This document shows, one piece after another, positions 42,446-51,854 of a DNA stretch of 64,000 nucleotides (its first letter is position 1; each line of letters begins with the position of its first letter). Source of the DNA: Pseudomonas sp. ISL-84. GTDB lineage: Bacteria; Bacillota; Bacilli; Bacillales; Cytobacillaceae. The stretch lies in contig JAGGRA010000048.1 in assembly GCA_018613035.1 (NCBI GenBank), positions 1 to 64,000 of the forward strand. The letters run 5' to 3'. The notes below the pieces were generated by a model. It saw nothing but the letters and a program-made list of their open reading frames with translations. It searched no databases and was not told the origin of the DNA. The position numbers and the translations under genes are program-made.

Positions 42446-43366
42446 TCAAAATGCATAAGGATCAATCCCTTTGAAAATCTCGGGGTGATCTAGGAAAGGC
42501 GCATGGCAGACAATCGTTTCCCTGGAAAAAGGATGGGGGATTTCGAGCTTGACCGCATGCAGCGCTTGACGGGGGAAAACGGGTTTCCCTCCATATAATA
42601 AATCTCCTGCGAGCGGATAGCCAAGGTGGCTTAAATGGACACGGATTTGATGTGTTCTTCCGGTATCAAGCCGGCACTTAATAAGGGAAAGATCTTGTCG
42701 GGAATACGTTTCTATTAATTCAAAATGTGTCACGGCCGGCTGCCCTTTTGGAGAAATTCTTCTTCTGGTAGCATGGTGCCTGTCACGGCCAATCGGTTCA
42801 CGGATCGTCCCTTTTTTTTGTTGAAGCTTTCCTTGTACCATTGCCAAGTATGTACGCTTGATTTCTCTTTCCTCAAGCTTTTTATCTAAGATTGCGCCAG
42901 CCAAGGAATGCTTTGCAAAGAGAACAGCTCCAGTTGTATCCCGATCTAAACGGTGGACATGTTTAATAATTCTGCTTTCACCCTGGATCTGCAGATGAAA
43001 GGCTGCCGCATTGGCAAGTGTATTACTTTGCCCAGGGGAATTAGGATGTGTATCCATTCCAGCTGGTTTATTTAGTACGAGCAAATGATCATCCTCATAT
43101 AAAATATCAACATCAAAGTAAGAAGGAACAACTCCAAAATCTTCTTCCTGAAATAAATGCAATCTTAGCTTATCTCCCGAAAGCAAAGGCTTTGTCCAGT
43201 TTGCCGGCTCTTCATTGATTAAAACCTGCTTTTCCATTCTCATGTTATGTGTTTGCTTCTTAGGCGCGGACCAAACGGTGCGGAAAATAGATTCCACTGT
43301 GTAACCTTCCCAGTCAGGGGGAACCAAAATTTCACACCATTCTCCAAACCTTTGTATATTTACCAT
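42446..43366 (-). CDS. yhcT: RluA family pseudouridine synthase (YhcT-like)
   Basis: A 306-aa enzyme converting uridine to pseudouridine in RNA. The catalytic Asp lies in HRLDRDTTGAVLFAK; NKPAGMDTHPN and RTHQIRVHLSHLGYPLAGD are the other conserved blocks. The N-terminal 80 residues are an S4-like region (WSAPKKQTHNMRMEKQ). It is closely colinear with B. subtilis YhcT, and yhcU is adjacent, as in that species. The RNA target is not known. Confidence 0.92.
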   Translation of the reverse strand: MVNIQRFGEWCEILVPPDWEGYTVESIFRTVWSAPKKQTHNMRMEKQVLINEEPANWTKPLLSGDKLRLHLFQEEDFGVVPSYFDVDILYEDDHLLVLNKPAGMDTHPNSPGQSNTLANAAAFHLQIQGESRIIKHVHRLDRDTTGAVLFAKHSLAGAILDKKLEEREIKRTYLAMVQGKLQQKKGTIREPIGRDRHHATRRRISPKGQPAVTHFELIETYSRQDLSLIKCRLDTGRTHQIRVHLSHLGYPLAGDLLYGGKPVFPRQALHAVKLEIPHPFSRETIVCHAPFLDHPEIFKGIDPYAF

Positions 43367-43418
43367 AAATTACTCCTTACACTACTTGAATAATCCAGCT
43401 TTTCGCACATATAAATTA

Positions 43419-43488
43419 ATTACAATAATATTTTAGCCCTTTAAACTTGCTGATAAAAGGGTAATGGTCAGAAAAATATTATTGTAAT
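43419..43488. repeat. Nested inverted repeat between divergent yhcT and yhcU
   Basis: ATTACAATAATATTTT (43419-43434) and its perfect complement at 43473-43488 enclose a second perfect pair, CCCTTT (43437-43442) and AAAGGG (43456-43461). It could be an operator serving both genes, or a cruciform. The remaining 43489-43709 shows no supported feature. Confidence 0.7.
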
Positions 43489-43709
43489 AATCAAAAGCCT
43501 ACTTCCGTTTTGCTGAGAATGGGGGTAATATAGAACTTTAGTACCATTTTGACATAAACAAAAGAATGCCAACTATTTCCGCAGGAGGAAAAATTGTCAA
43601 CAAATACCTTCTGCATGGGTATAATTACCACCCTAAAGGGCTTTCAGAATATGATATTCTTAAGTATATATTACGAACTGATTACAAGGATTACAAAGGT
43701 GGGTTATCA

Positions 43710-44108
43710 GTGAAGGTTGTATTTGCATCAACTCCTGATCAGGAACAAAAAATAATGGAGCTAATTGAAAAATTCTATTCAAATGTGTTTCCTCTTTATT
43801 TCACAGATGATGACATAAGAGAATTTGAGCAGCAGAAGATTTTACATACTTCTACAAGACACTTTGAGTATTTTGGGACATTAAAGGAGGCTTATCAGGT
43901 TATTTCAGGACTGCAAACGCTAATGGCTATTTTGGAATCCCCCCGGCAGGAGGATAAATATGAAGCCATTTTCGTAAAGAATGTGCAGATTCTTAAAGAA
44001 TTTGGCCTGTCTTTTCCATTTGACTACAGTCATTTTTGCAGTGAAAGAATGCCAAGAAATGGTTTATTCAGTGTGTACGCCAAAGCCGCAAATGAAATAT
44101 TGGTATAA
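43710..44108 (+). CDS. yhcU: YhcU family protein
   Basis: A 132-aa protein matching B. subtilis YhcU as I recall it (KVVFASTPDQEQKIMELIEK, VFPLYFTDDDIREFEQQ). Function unknown; it looks soluble. The open frame begins at 43566, but GTG at 43710 follows AAAGGTGGG and gives the family length. It is divergent from yhcT, keeping that neighbourhood. A terminator follows immediately. Confidence 0.8.
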   Translation: MKVVFASTPDQEQKIMELIEKFYSNVFPLYFTDDDIREFEQQKILHTSTRHFEYFGTLKEAYQVISGLQTLMAILESPRQEDKYEAIFVKNVQILKEFGLSFPFDYSHFCSERMPRNGLFSVYAKAANEILV

Positions 44109-44110
44109 GA

Positions 44111-44140
44111 AAAACGCCTGCATCTCAGGCGTTTTTTCCT
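44111..44140 (+). terminator. Terminator of yhcU
   Basis: AAAACGCCTG and CAGGCGTTTT pair around CATCT, followed by TTCC. Confidence 0.88.
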
Positions 44141-44144
44141 TGTC

Positions 44145-44615
44145 TTATTTTGTATTTTCATTAAACCACTGTTCAAATACGGCTTTTTCCTGATAGCCCG
44201 TAATCCTGTTTACTTCATTGCCATCCTTATATTGTACGATTGTTGGAGTTTCGGTAATTCTATAACGATCCCAGCCGTCTTCGAATTCAAGCAAATTGAA
44301 TTGAACAAGATCGATATCCATATCTTCTGCAAGTGGAGCCACTACAGGAGTAGTTCTCTGGCAGTGCGGGCATGTGGGGCTATGGAAATAGACTGTTACA
44401 TCTTCCTTATTATTTAATTTTTCTTCAAGTTCCCCCGGCAGGATGATATTTTGGTAGTTCGGATCATCAAGCTGAGCTACCGTTTCAGGATGAAGGGTAT
44501 CCTTGCCATATGGATTATCCTCCGAAACCTTTTCTTCATTTTGCATTTTGGTTAGAATTCCTACAGCTGCGAATAATACAATGATCACAGCGAGAAAGAT
44601 AATGACTTTTTTCAT
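44145..44615 (-). CDS. Membrane-anchored thioredoxin-like protein
   Basis: A 156-aa protein with an N-terminal signal anchor (KKVIIFLAVIIVLFAAVGIL) and an extracellular thioredoxin fold with active site SPTCPHCQRTTP, followed by the cis-Pro region ETPTIVQYKDG. It starts 1 nt-scale overlapping the end of bdbC, with AAAGGAGG before the ATG at 44615. With BdbC it should form a thiol oxidation pair for exported proteins, replacing the BdbD role. Confidence 0.88.
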   Translation of the reverse strand: MKKVIIFLAVIIVLFAAVGILTKMQNEEKVSEDNPYGKDTLHPETVAQLDDPNYQNIILPGELEEKLNNKEDVTVYFHSPTCPHCQRTTPVVAPLAEDMDIDLVQFNLLEFEDGWDRYRITETPTIVQYKDGNEVNRITGYQEKAVFEQWFNENTK

Positions 44616-44616
44616 T

Positions 44617-45051
44617 TTATGCCTCCTTTGAGTTCTTCCAGACAAGATAACTGCAAATAAAAATTATAATGAAAGCTGTTAAAGCCAAAAAGGGAATTGT
44701 AATAAATCCAAACCAGTTTATGTATTGGCCAGTACATGGTAATCTTCCGCATGTTGCGGCATGATCTGCCATAAAGGATATTTTTTGAATGGAATAATGG
44801 TAGATTGAAGTGCCTGCTCCCACTGCCGATAAAACCATCGTATACAGGCAGATACGATAATCCCTCTTTATGACAGCCATTCCAAGTATAACAGCAAAAG
44901 GATACATTATAATTCTTTGATACCAGCAAAGCTCACAGGGCTCATACTGCCTAATTTCCGAGAAGTATAGGCTGCCGAACATTGCCAGTATGGATACTGC
45001 CCAAGCAGTAAACAGCAAGTTCTCCCGCCGGTCTTTTTGTTTTTTCTCCAT
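44617..45051 (-). CDS. bdbC: Disulfide bond formation protein BdbC (DsbB family)
   Basis: A 144-aa four-helix membrane protein that re-oxidises an extracytoplasmic thiol oxidase and passes electrons to quinone. The two redox pairs are CELCWYQR (about residue 36) and the loop CGRLPC. It is immediately followed by the thioredoxin-like partner on the same strand, so the pair is an operon. Length is normal for Bacillus BdbB/BdbC. Confidence 0.93.
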   Translation of the reverse strand: MEKKQKDRRENLLFTAWAVSILAMFGSLYFSEIRQYEPCELCWYQRIIMYPFAVILGMAVIKRDYRICLYTMVLSAVGAGTSIYHYSIQKISFMADHAATCGRLPCTGQYINWFGFITIPFLALTAFIIIFICSYLVWKNSKEA

Positions 45052-45262
45052 AGTGATCTCCTTAAGGTATATGTACTCTAAAAATTATAAAGCTAATGGC
45101 CATGCATGTAAATCAACTTGTGCAGGCCTTTTTTGGATATGGCTAATTTAATCAGCAAAGACTAATTCAATGCATTTTACCGAAAAAAGAAGATATCAAT
45201 CGTCTCTATAGAAATATATATGAAGGAAAATACGTAAGATAAGAGGTGAGCAAGCACCTGAA

Positions 45263-45418
45263 ATGGAATCTGTCATCCTCGGCTTTAGGGAGGAAACTGG
45301 ACGATCCAGATGGCTTACGAACAATGAAATTTCAGATGGCGTTATGAATGCCGTAAAAAAGGGAAAGGAACTGTATATCACTGGAGAGGTTGAAACTTGG
45401 GATCAGCGTCCAGGATGA
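45263..45418 (+). CDS. Unrecognised small ORF, 51 aa
   Basis: ATG at 45263, with AGAGGTGAG 12 nt upstream, encodes a soluble-looking product (ESVILGFREETGRSRWLTNN, ELYITGEVETWDQRPG). I do not recognise it. Sequence composition looks protein-like rather than random, and the frame is open upstream to about 45220 without a start. It may be a small gene or the end of a decayed one. It lies 36 bp before the yhcX start. Confidence 0.35.
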   Translation: MESVILGFREETGRSRWLTNNEISDGVMNAVKKGKELYITGEVETWDQRPG

Positions 45419-45453
45419 AATATTTATTACTTACCAAAAGGAGTGCACCACCA

Positions 45454-46992
45454 TTGACAAAGCTGGACTTGACGAAGTTTGAGAAAAAAATGATTATCCG
45501 GAATACCCGGCATACAGATATTGATCATATCATTGCCCTTCAGGAGGTTTGTTTTCCTGGAATGGATCCATGGAAACACGAGCATTTAGAAAGCCATCTT
45601 GAAATTTTTCCGGAGGGCCAGTTTGTAGCAGAATATGACGGAGAAATCATTGGCTCCTGCTCGAGCCTGATTATTAACTTTGATGAATATGATGACCGCC
45701 ATTCCTGGGATGATGTGACTGATAAAGGGTACATAACAAACCACAATCCGGAAGGCTATAACCTATATGGAATTGAGGTAATGGTCCATCCGGATTACAG
45801 AAGGATGAAAATCGGCCATCGCCTTTATGAGGAAAGGAAGGAGCTAGTAAGAGCCTTAAATTTAAAAAGCATCATAATCGGCGGGCGTATTCCTAATTTT
45901 CACAAATTTGCCAATGAGATGAGTCCAAGGGAATATGTAAATGAAGTTTCCCTCCATAAAATTTATGACCCTGTTTTATCCTTTCAGCTGCTGAATGGAT
46001 TCACCTTGATGAGGATTAATCCAAATTATTTGCCTGATGATGTGCAGTCAAATAAGTATGCCACTTTGATGGAATGGAATAATGTCGACTACCGGCCAAT
46101 GACAAAACGGTTTTACAAAACGAGCTACCCTGTACGAATTTGTGTGGTGCAGTATTTGATGAGGCAAATTAATTCCTTTGATGAATTTGCACACCAGGTA
46201 GAATATTTTACGGATGTTGCTTCGGATGCCGGATCGGATTTTGCGGTATTTCCGGAGATTTTCACTACCCAGCTCATGTCCTTTTTGGATGAGCGTTCGC
46301 CGAGCCTGGCAGTCCGTAAGCTGACTGAGTATACAGAGCAGTATATCGAGTTATTTACGGATTTGGCTGTCAGGTATAATATTAATATAATCGGGGGCTC
46401 GCATTTCGTAAAAGAGGACGATGATGAGATTTATAACATTGCTTATCTGTTCCGCCGCGATGGAACGATCGAAAAGCAATACAAGCTCCATATCACCCCA
46501 AACGAGCGGAAATGGTGGGGGATAAGCCGAGGTGACGAAGTGAAGGTATTCGACACCGATTGCGGAAAAATAGCCATTCAAATTTGCTATGATATTGAAT
46601 TTCCAGAGCTTGCAAGAATTGCGACAGATAAAGGAGCAAAAATCATTTTTACGCCTTTCTGTACAGAAGACCGCCAAGGCTACTTACGGGTCCGATACTG
46701 TGCACAGGCGCGCGCGGTAGAAAATCAAATTTACACCGTTATATCCGGAACTGTCGGCAATTTGCCGCAAACGGAGAACATGGATATACAGTATGCTCAG
46801 TCAGCGATTTTTGCTCCATCCGATTTCGAATTCGCAAGAGATGGTGTAGTAGGTGAAACCAATCCTAATATTGAAATGGTGCTGATTGGGGATGTAGATC
46901 TTGAAATTTTAAGGCGCCAAAGGCAAGATGGCACGGTCCGCCAATTAAAGGACCGCCGCCATGATATTTACAGCATTAAATATAAGAAGTAA
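45454..46992 (+). CDS. yhcX: Bifunctional GNAT acetyltransferase / carbon-nitrogen hydrolase (YhcX)
   Basis: A 512-aa fusion. The N-terminal GNAT domain (residues 1-190) has MVHPDYRRMKIGHRLYEERK; the C-terminal nitrilase-type hydrolase (about 225-490) shows the Glu-Lys-Cys triad in AVFPEIFTT, KLHITPNE and IQICYDIEFPE. B. subtilis YhcX has the same fusion and length. The substrate is unsettled. TTG at 45454 follows AGGAG and gives the family start (TKLDLTKFE); the frame upstream to 45397 is not supported by an RBS. Confidence 0.92.
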   Translation: MTKLDLTKFEKKMIIRNTRHTDIDHIIALQEVCFPGMDPWKHEHLESHLEIFPEGQFVAEYDGEIIGSCSSLIINFDEYDDRHSWDDVTDKGYITNHNPEGYNLYGIEVMVHPDYRRMKIGHRLYEERKELVRALNLKSIIIGGRIPNFHKFANEMSPREYVNEVSLHKIYDPVLSFQLLNGFTLMRINPNYLPDDVQSNKYATLMEWNNVDYRPMTKRFYKTSYPVRICVVQYLMRQINSFDEFAHQVEYFTDVASDAGSDFAVFPEIFTTQLMSFLDERSPSLAVRKLTEYTEQYIELFTDLAVRYNINIIGGSHFVKEDDDEIYNIAYLFRRDGTIEKQYKLHITPNERKWWGISRGDEVKVFDTDCGKIAIQICYDIEFPELARIATDKGAKIIFTPFCTEDRQGYLRVRYCAQARAVENQIYTVISGTVGNLPQTENMDIQYAQSAIFAPSDFEFARDGVVGETNPNIEMVLIGDVDLEILRRQRQDGTVRQLKDRRHDIYSIKYKK

Positions 46993-47178
46993 CATAGAAG
47001 AGAAGCGGCAAAAGCAAGGGACTTTAGCTGCTTTTCTTATCTTTTAGAGAACTTTCCTAAAATCAATACATACATACTGTAAAGCGTGAAATTTGTCAAA
47101 ATATCACGGATGTTTTTGAAAGGAAAATCAATTTTTAAATCGAAAAGGTAGTAGAAGGCAGATCTGGGAGGTCAAACA

Positions 47179-48927
47179 ATGGAATGGAAAACAGCTGCAG
47201 AACGATGGATTAAACATGAGAATTTGGACAGCGCATTAATGAAACAGCTGCGAAGCCTGCAGGGGGATGAAAAACTCCTTGAAGAGGCATTTTATAAAGG
47301 GCTGGAATTTGGTACTGGCGGTATGCGCGGCGAAATTGGGCCGGGAACCAACCGAATGAATTTATATACGGTCCGAAAAGCATCTGCGGGGCTGGCCGCT
47401 TACATAGAAGAAAAAGGCTTGGAAGCAAAGAACAGGGGGGTAGCGATCGCATATGATTCCCGCCATATGTCTCCAGAATTCGCCATGGAGGCAGCCAAAA
47501 CCCTTGCTTCAAGGGGAATTCAGACATATGTGTTTGAGGAATTGCGCCCTACTCCAGAATTATCCTTTGCAGTTCGCTATTTGCATGCCTACGCGGGCAT
47601 TGTCATTACAGCAAGCCATAATCCTCCTGAATATAATGGATATAAGGTTTATGGTTCTGACGGTGCACAGCTTCCGCCTGCGGAAGCGGATGTGGTCATC
47701 AGTAAAGTAAATGAAATAGAAAATGAATTGATGATCGAAGTAATGGATGAGGGAGCGCTGAAGGAAAAAGGGCTGATCACTATGATTGGCATTGCGGTAG
47801 ATCGAGCTTATCAAAAGCAGCTCCTCACAATATCCGAGAACCCTTCCATTGGTGAAGAAACGGATTTGAACATCGTTTTCACTCCGCTTCATGGAACAGC
47901 CAATAAGCCTGTAAGAGAGGCTTTATCAGCATTAAATTATAAAAATGTACAAGTCGTTAAAGAACAGGAGCTTCCGGATCCGGAATTTTCAACGGTAAAA
48001 AGCCCCAACCCAGAGGAGAAATCAGCATTTGAGCTGGCTATGAGGGATGGAAAAAAAACAGATGCTGATATTTTAATTGCAACAGATCCTGATGCAGACC
48101 GACTTGGCATTGCTGCGAAGAATAAAGATGGAGATTATGTACTTTTGACAGGAAATCAGACAGGCGCCCTGCTGCTGCACTATATTTTGTTGCAGAAAAA
48201 GGAAAAGAACAGCCTCCCTGCCAATGGAATCATGCTTAAAACCATTGTTACCTCAGAATTTGGACGCAAGGTTGCCTCGTCCTTTGGGGTTGAAACCATT
48301 GATGTTCTGACTGGGTTTAAATTTATTGCGGAGAAAATCAAGGAATATGAAGAGTCAGGTGAATATACATTCCTGTTTGGATATGAAGAAAGCTATGGCT
48401 ATCTAATCGGTGACTTTGCCAGAGATAAGGATGCGGTTCAGGCAGCACTGCTTGCAGCCGAGATGGCGGCTTTTTATAAAAAGAAAGGCATGTCGCTTTA
48501 TGATGCACTTCTCAATCTTTTTGAAGAGTATGGATACTTCCTTGAAGGGCTGCGCTCACTCACCTTAAAAGGGATTGAAGGAGCAGAACAGATTCAGCAG
48601 ACTCTTGCTTCCTTCCGTGCAAATCCTCTGAAAGAGCTTGAAGGGATTAAGGTTCAGGCTGTTGAAGATTATTTAACCGGAATAAGGACGGAAGTAGATG
48701 AGGCTGAAAAAAATATCGATCTTCCAAAATCAAATGTCATTAAATATTTCTTTGAAGATGGTACATGGATCTGCCTAAGACCATCAGGAACTGAGCCTAA
48801 GATTAAGTTTTATTTTGGCATTAACGCTGCTTCCCTGGAAGAAAGCACGCAAAAACTGCAATCGGTTGAAAAAGCTTTTATGGAAATTGTAGAAGAAAGA
48901 ATGGGCAATTCATCACTTGCTAAATAA
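47179..48927 (+). CDS. pgcA: Alpha-phosphoglucomutase PgcA
   Basis: A 582-aa phosphohexomutase interconverting glucose 6-phosphate and glucose 1-phosphate for UDP-glucose and teichoic acid synthesis. The phosphoserine loop is [18 protein letters not shown], the metal site is [12 protein letters not shown], the sugar loop is [12 protein letters not shown] and the phosphate loop [13 protein letters not shown] is near the C terminus. It matches B. subtilis PgcA (YhxB) in size. The ATG follows GGGAGG. Confidence 0.96.
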   Translation: MEWKTAAERWIKHENLDSALMKQLRSLQGDEKLLEEAFYKGLEFGTGGMRGEIGPGTNRMNLYTVRKASAGLAAYIEEKGLEAKNRGVAIAYDSRHMSPEFAMEAAKTLASRGIQTYVFEELRPTPELSFAVRYLHAYAGIVITASHNPPEYNGYKVYGSDGAQLPPAEADVVISKVNEIENELMIEVMDEGALKEKGLITMIGIAVDRAYQKQLLTISENPSIGEETDLNIVFTPLHGTANKPVREALSALNYKNVQVVKEQELPDPEFSTVKSPNPEEKSAFELAMRDGKKTDADILIATDPDADRLGIAAKNKDGDYVLLTGNQTGALLLHYILLQKKEKNSLPANGIMLKTIVTSEFGRKVASSFGVETIDVLTGFKFIAEKIKEYEESGEYTFLFGYEESYGYLIGDFARDKDAVQAALLAAEMAAFYKKKGMSLYDALLNLFEEYGYFLEGLRSLTLKGIEGAEQIQQTLASFRANPLKELEGIKVQAVEDYLTGIRTEVDEAEKNIDLPKSNVIKYFFEDGTWICLRPSGTEPKIKFYFGINAASLEESTQKLQSVEKAFMEIVEERMGNSSLAK

Positions 48928-48976
48928 TTAGTTAACATAACAAACATCCAGAAACGCATAATGCTGAAAGGAAGAT

Positions 48977-49702
48977 ATGATGTTAAAAGGACAAGTAGCA
49001 ATCGTAACAGGTGCATCAAGAGGAATCGGAAAAGAGATTGCCATCAAGCTTGCCGAGCAGGGAATGAAGCTCGCTGTAATCGGAAGCTCAGAGGATATCC
49101 ATAAATCTGCTGTTGAAATAAAAGGAAAAGGGTTTACCGATGTGCTGCCGATACAGGCGGACATTTCAAATGAAGCCGAAGTAAAGGAAGCTGTCGAAAG
49201 AACACTTCAGGAATACAAACAAATTGATCTGCTTGTAAATAATGCAGGTGTAGGCTTCTTTAAACAGGTTGATGAAACCACTATTGAAGAATGGAAAAAA
49301 GTCTTCGAAGTCAATGTCCAGGGAGTATTCCTTGGCAGTAAATCGGTACTGCCTCATATGAAAGAACGGAAATCCGGTACGATTATTACCATTTCTTCAG
49401 ATGTGGCCCGATATACGATCCCAAATGGATCAGCCTATACTGCAACAAAATATGCTGTTCAAGGCTTTTCGGGTTCTTTGGCTCAGGAGGTAAGGGAATA
49501 CGGTATCCGTGTCGGGACCATAAACCCTGGCATGGTAGATACGTATTTTGCGGAATCCGAGCAGGGGCTTGAAGAGAAAAAGGATTGGCTGAAGGTTGAG
49601 GATATTGCAAATGCCGTTGTTTATATGGCTTCTGCGCCTCAGCATATGATGATTGATGAAATCGTTCTTCATCCATTTGTCCAGGACTATCCAATCGCAT
49701 AA
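48977..49702 (+). CDS. SDR family oxidoreductase (FabG-like)
   Basis: A 241-aa short-chain dehydrogenase with cofactor motif VTGASRGIGKEIA, NNAG in LLVNNAGVGFF, and the catalytic Ser-Tyr-Lys in ISSDVARYTIPNGSAYTATK. The substrate is unknown; similarity to 3-ketoacyl-ACP reductases is general. Two ATG codons are adjacent (48977 and 48980) behind GAAAGGAAG. It lies 49 bp after pgcA and may be co-transcribed. Confidence 0.88.
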   Translation: MMLKGQVAIVTGASRGIGKEIAIKLAEQGMKLAVIGSSEDIHKSAVEIKGKGFTDVLPIQADISNEAEVKEAVERTLQEYKQIDLLVNNAGVGFFKQVDETTIEEWKKVFEVNVQGVFLGSKSVLPHMKERKSGTIITISSDVARYTIPNGSAYTATKYAVQGFSGSLAQEVREYGIRVGTINPGMVDTYFAESEQGLEEKKDWLKVEDIANAVVYMASAPQHMMIDEIVLHPFVQDYPIA

Positions 49703-49708
49703 CATACT

Positions 49709-49744
49709 GCACCGTAGAGGCTTCCTCTTCGGTGTTTTATTTTA
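49709..49744 (+). terminator. Terminator of the SDR gene
   Basis: CACCG-TAGAGG and CCTCTT-CGGTG form a hairpin followed by TTTTATTTTA. Confidence 0.7.
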
Positions 49745-49758
49745 CTCTGTTAAACTTG

Positions 49759-49786
49759 CCTGTTGATTTCCCCTCCAATCAACAGG
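49759..49786. repeat. Internally deleted remnant of the MITE-like repeat
   Basis: CCTGTTGATTTCC joined directly to CCTCCAATCAACAGG: the two inner core ends of the dispersed element with everything between them missing. It still forms an 11-bp-armed palindrome. Confidence 0.55.
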
Positions 49787-49932
49787 GTGGTAAAATCAAC
49801 GATCTGTTTTAACATTTATGGGTGAAGCTACAACTTTAGTCGTAGAATACTTCCTTCCAATTGCCAAGGAAGGGGAGGGAAAAAAGTTATATAATATAAG
49901 AACATATTCAATCAGTCAAAAGGGGGATAAGG

Positions 49933-51084
49933 GTGGTAGGGGAAAAGAGACAATCTGAAATCAGAATCTTAAAAGAAATTGCAGAACTTTTAAATGAAGG
50001 AACCGAAATTGATGCCCTGCTAAAAGAGGTACTTCAAAAATTGCTTCATATTACCGGCCTTGAAACCGGCTGGGTGTTTCTTATTGATGAACAAGGTGAA
50101 TTCCGTCTTGCTGCAGAGGAAAAATTGCCCCAGGCTCTTTCGAGGGATAGCTTCAAACCAATGTGCAAAGGAGACTGCTGGTGTATCGACCGGTATAATG
50201 ACGGCAGATTAAATAAGGCTTCCAACATTATTGAATGCAAAAGGATAGAAGATGCAATTGCCGAGCAAAGAAATGATACAAACGGGCTTACCCATCATGC
50301 TTCTGTTCCGCTTAGAGCGGGTGATGAAAAGTTTGGAATCCTTAATATTGGCTCACCCGATAAAACACATTTTGAGCCCGAGGAGCTAGCTTTGTTGGAA
50401 TCTATTGCTTTTCAAATAGGAACTGCTCTTAAAAGAATTAAACTCACACAGCTTGAGCAGGAAACAGCCCTTGCGGGAGAAAGGAACAGGCTGGCTCGAG
50501 ACCTCCATGATTCAGTCAATCAGCTTCTGTTTTCCCTTAGCTTAACAGCAAGGGGAGGAGCCGAGATGGCTAGGGATCCCGAAGTAAAGGAGACCTTCTC
50601 CTATATGCAGGACCTTGCCCAGGAAGCTTTGAGCGAGATGAGAGCGCTAATATGGCAGCTGAAACCGCGTGGACTTGAAAATGGCATTATCTGTGCCATG
50701 CAGGGTTACAGCCAAATGCTGGGCCTTGAGCTTACATCAAAAGTTAACGGTGTCATTTCCCTGCCTGGAAAAGTTGAAGAAACACTTTGGCGAATTGGAC
50801 AGGAAGCATTGGCTAATTGCAAAAAACACTCAGGCCAGTCAATAGCAGAGGTAACGCTGACAGTGGAAGACGAAAAAGTAATGATGGTAATTTCCGATTG
50901 TGGCAGGGGGTTTCATTACAGCTGGAACAACGAAATTCCCTCTCTTGGCCTAAAAAGCATGAAAAACCGAGCTGAAGCATTAAATGGGACTTTTATGTTA
51001 GACACAGGACATGATAAAGGAACGAAAATCGAAATTATGATTCCATTTAAAAAGGAGGGAAATAAATGGCCATTCGGGTCTTAA
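49933..51084 (+). CDS. yhcY: GAF sensor histidine kinase YhcY (NarL-type)
   Basis: A 383-aa cytosolic kinase. A GAF domain (about residues 20-170) contains CKGDCWCIDRYND and LRAGDEKFGILNIGS; the HisKA_3 box is ERNRLARDLHDSVNQ, and the HATPase part ends with IPSLGLKSMKNRAEALNG. Cysteines in the GAF domain suggest redox or metal sensing. It overlaps yhcZ by 19 bp. The start at 49933 is a GTG behind GGGGGATAAGG. Same neighbours as in B. subtilis. Confidence 0.92.
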   Translation: MVGEKRQSEIRILKEIAELLNEGTEIDALLKEVLQKLLHITGLETGWVFLIDEQGEFRLAAEEKLPQALSRDSFKPMCKGDCWCIDRYNDGRLNKASNIIECKRIEDAIAEQRNDTNGLTHHASVPLRAGDEKFGILNIGSPDKTHFEPEELALLESIAFQIGTALKRIKLTQLEQETALAGERNRLARDLHDSVNQLLFSLSLTARGGAEMARDPEVKETFSYMQDLAQEALSEMRALIWQLKPRGLENGIICAMQGYSQMLGLELTSKVNGVISLPGKVEETLWRIGQEALANCKKHSGQSIAEVTLTVEDEKVMMVISDCGRGFHYSWNNEIPSLGLKSMKNRAEALNGTFMLDTGHDKGTKIEIMIPFKKEGNKWPFGS

Positions 51085-51716
51085 TTGCGGACGATCATCA
51101 TGTAGTAAGGAGAGGACTCGTTTTTTTCCTGAAAACACAGCCGGAAATAGAAATTGCCGGCGAGGCAAAAAACGGCCGTGAAGCAGTGGAATTGATTAAA
51201 ACAAATAAGCCTGATGTCGTATTAATGGATTTGGATATGCCTGAGATGAATGGGATAGAAGCGACACGGGAGATTAAAAAGAATTATCCCGATGTAAAAA
51301 TCCTGATCCTTACAAGCTTTTCAGACCAGGATCATGTCATCCCGGCTATTGAAGCAGGAGCTTCGGGATATCAGCTTAAGGACATTGAGCCAGATGGCCT
51401 TGTTGAGGCTATTATGCAGATTATGAAAGGGGAAAATCAGCTGCATCCGAAAGCAACGTCCCATTTGCTCACACATTTAACGAATAAAAACAGTATAGAA
51501 AGAAAACCGATTGATGAGCTGACCAAAAGGGAGCTGGAGGTTTTGGGGGAAATTGCTAAAGGAAAAAGCAATAAAGAAATTGCTGCATCTCTTTATATAA
51601 CAGAAAAAACAGTGAAAACCCATGTCTCCAATCTTCTATCCAAACTGGAGCTGGCAGACAGAACGCAAGCAGCTCTGTACGCAGTACGAAACGGCCTCGC
51701 AGCTGGGAATAAATGA
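51066..51716 (+). CDS. yhcZ: Response regulator YhcZ (NarL/FixJ family)
   Basis: A 216-aa regulator with a receiver domain (LIADDHHVVRRGL, phospho-acceptor in VLMDLDMPEMNG, Lys in GYQLKD) and a LuxR-type HTH (ELTKRELEVLGEIAKGKSNK, KTVKTHVSNLLSKLELADRT). It pairs with YhcY. The ATG follows AAAGGAGGG inside the kinase gene, giving translational coupling. Likely targets include azr downstream, which shares a TTTAG-type motif with the yhcY upstream region. Confidence 0.93.
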   Translation: MAIRVLIADDHHVVRRGLVFFLKTQPEIEIAGEAKNGREAVELIKTNKPDVVLMDLDMPEMNGIEATREIKKNYPDVKILILTSFSDQDHVIPAIEAGASGYQLKDIEPDGLVEAIMQIMKGENQLHPKATSHLLTHLTNKNSIERKPIDELTKRELEVLGEIAKGKSNKEIAASLYITEKTVKTHVSNLLSKLELADRTQAALYAVRNGLAAGNK

Positions 51717-51854
51717 CCGAGTCTCATCCTAAAGTCTTACAAAGCACTTACTGGATTAGTCCTAAAGTAAGCTTGAAAACTCATTCATACTGACGATGTT
51801 AAAAACGCCATGTCTCTATATACTAATAGCAGATAGTAAATTAAAGGAGAGTTT

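Noticed and set aside
43566-43709. N-terminal extension of YhcU, or a coupled 37-39-codon frame behind GCAGGAGG at 43581
   Set aside because: The YhcU family starts at GTG 43710, and the extra sequence shows no homology I recognise. An AGGAGG-like motif is present but the frames look random.
46996-47040. Terminator after yhcX
   Set aside because: An imperfect pairing of AGAAGCGGC with GCTGCTTTTCT exists, but the loop is long and mismatched; too weak to list.
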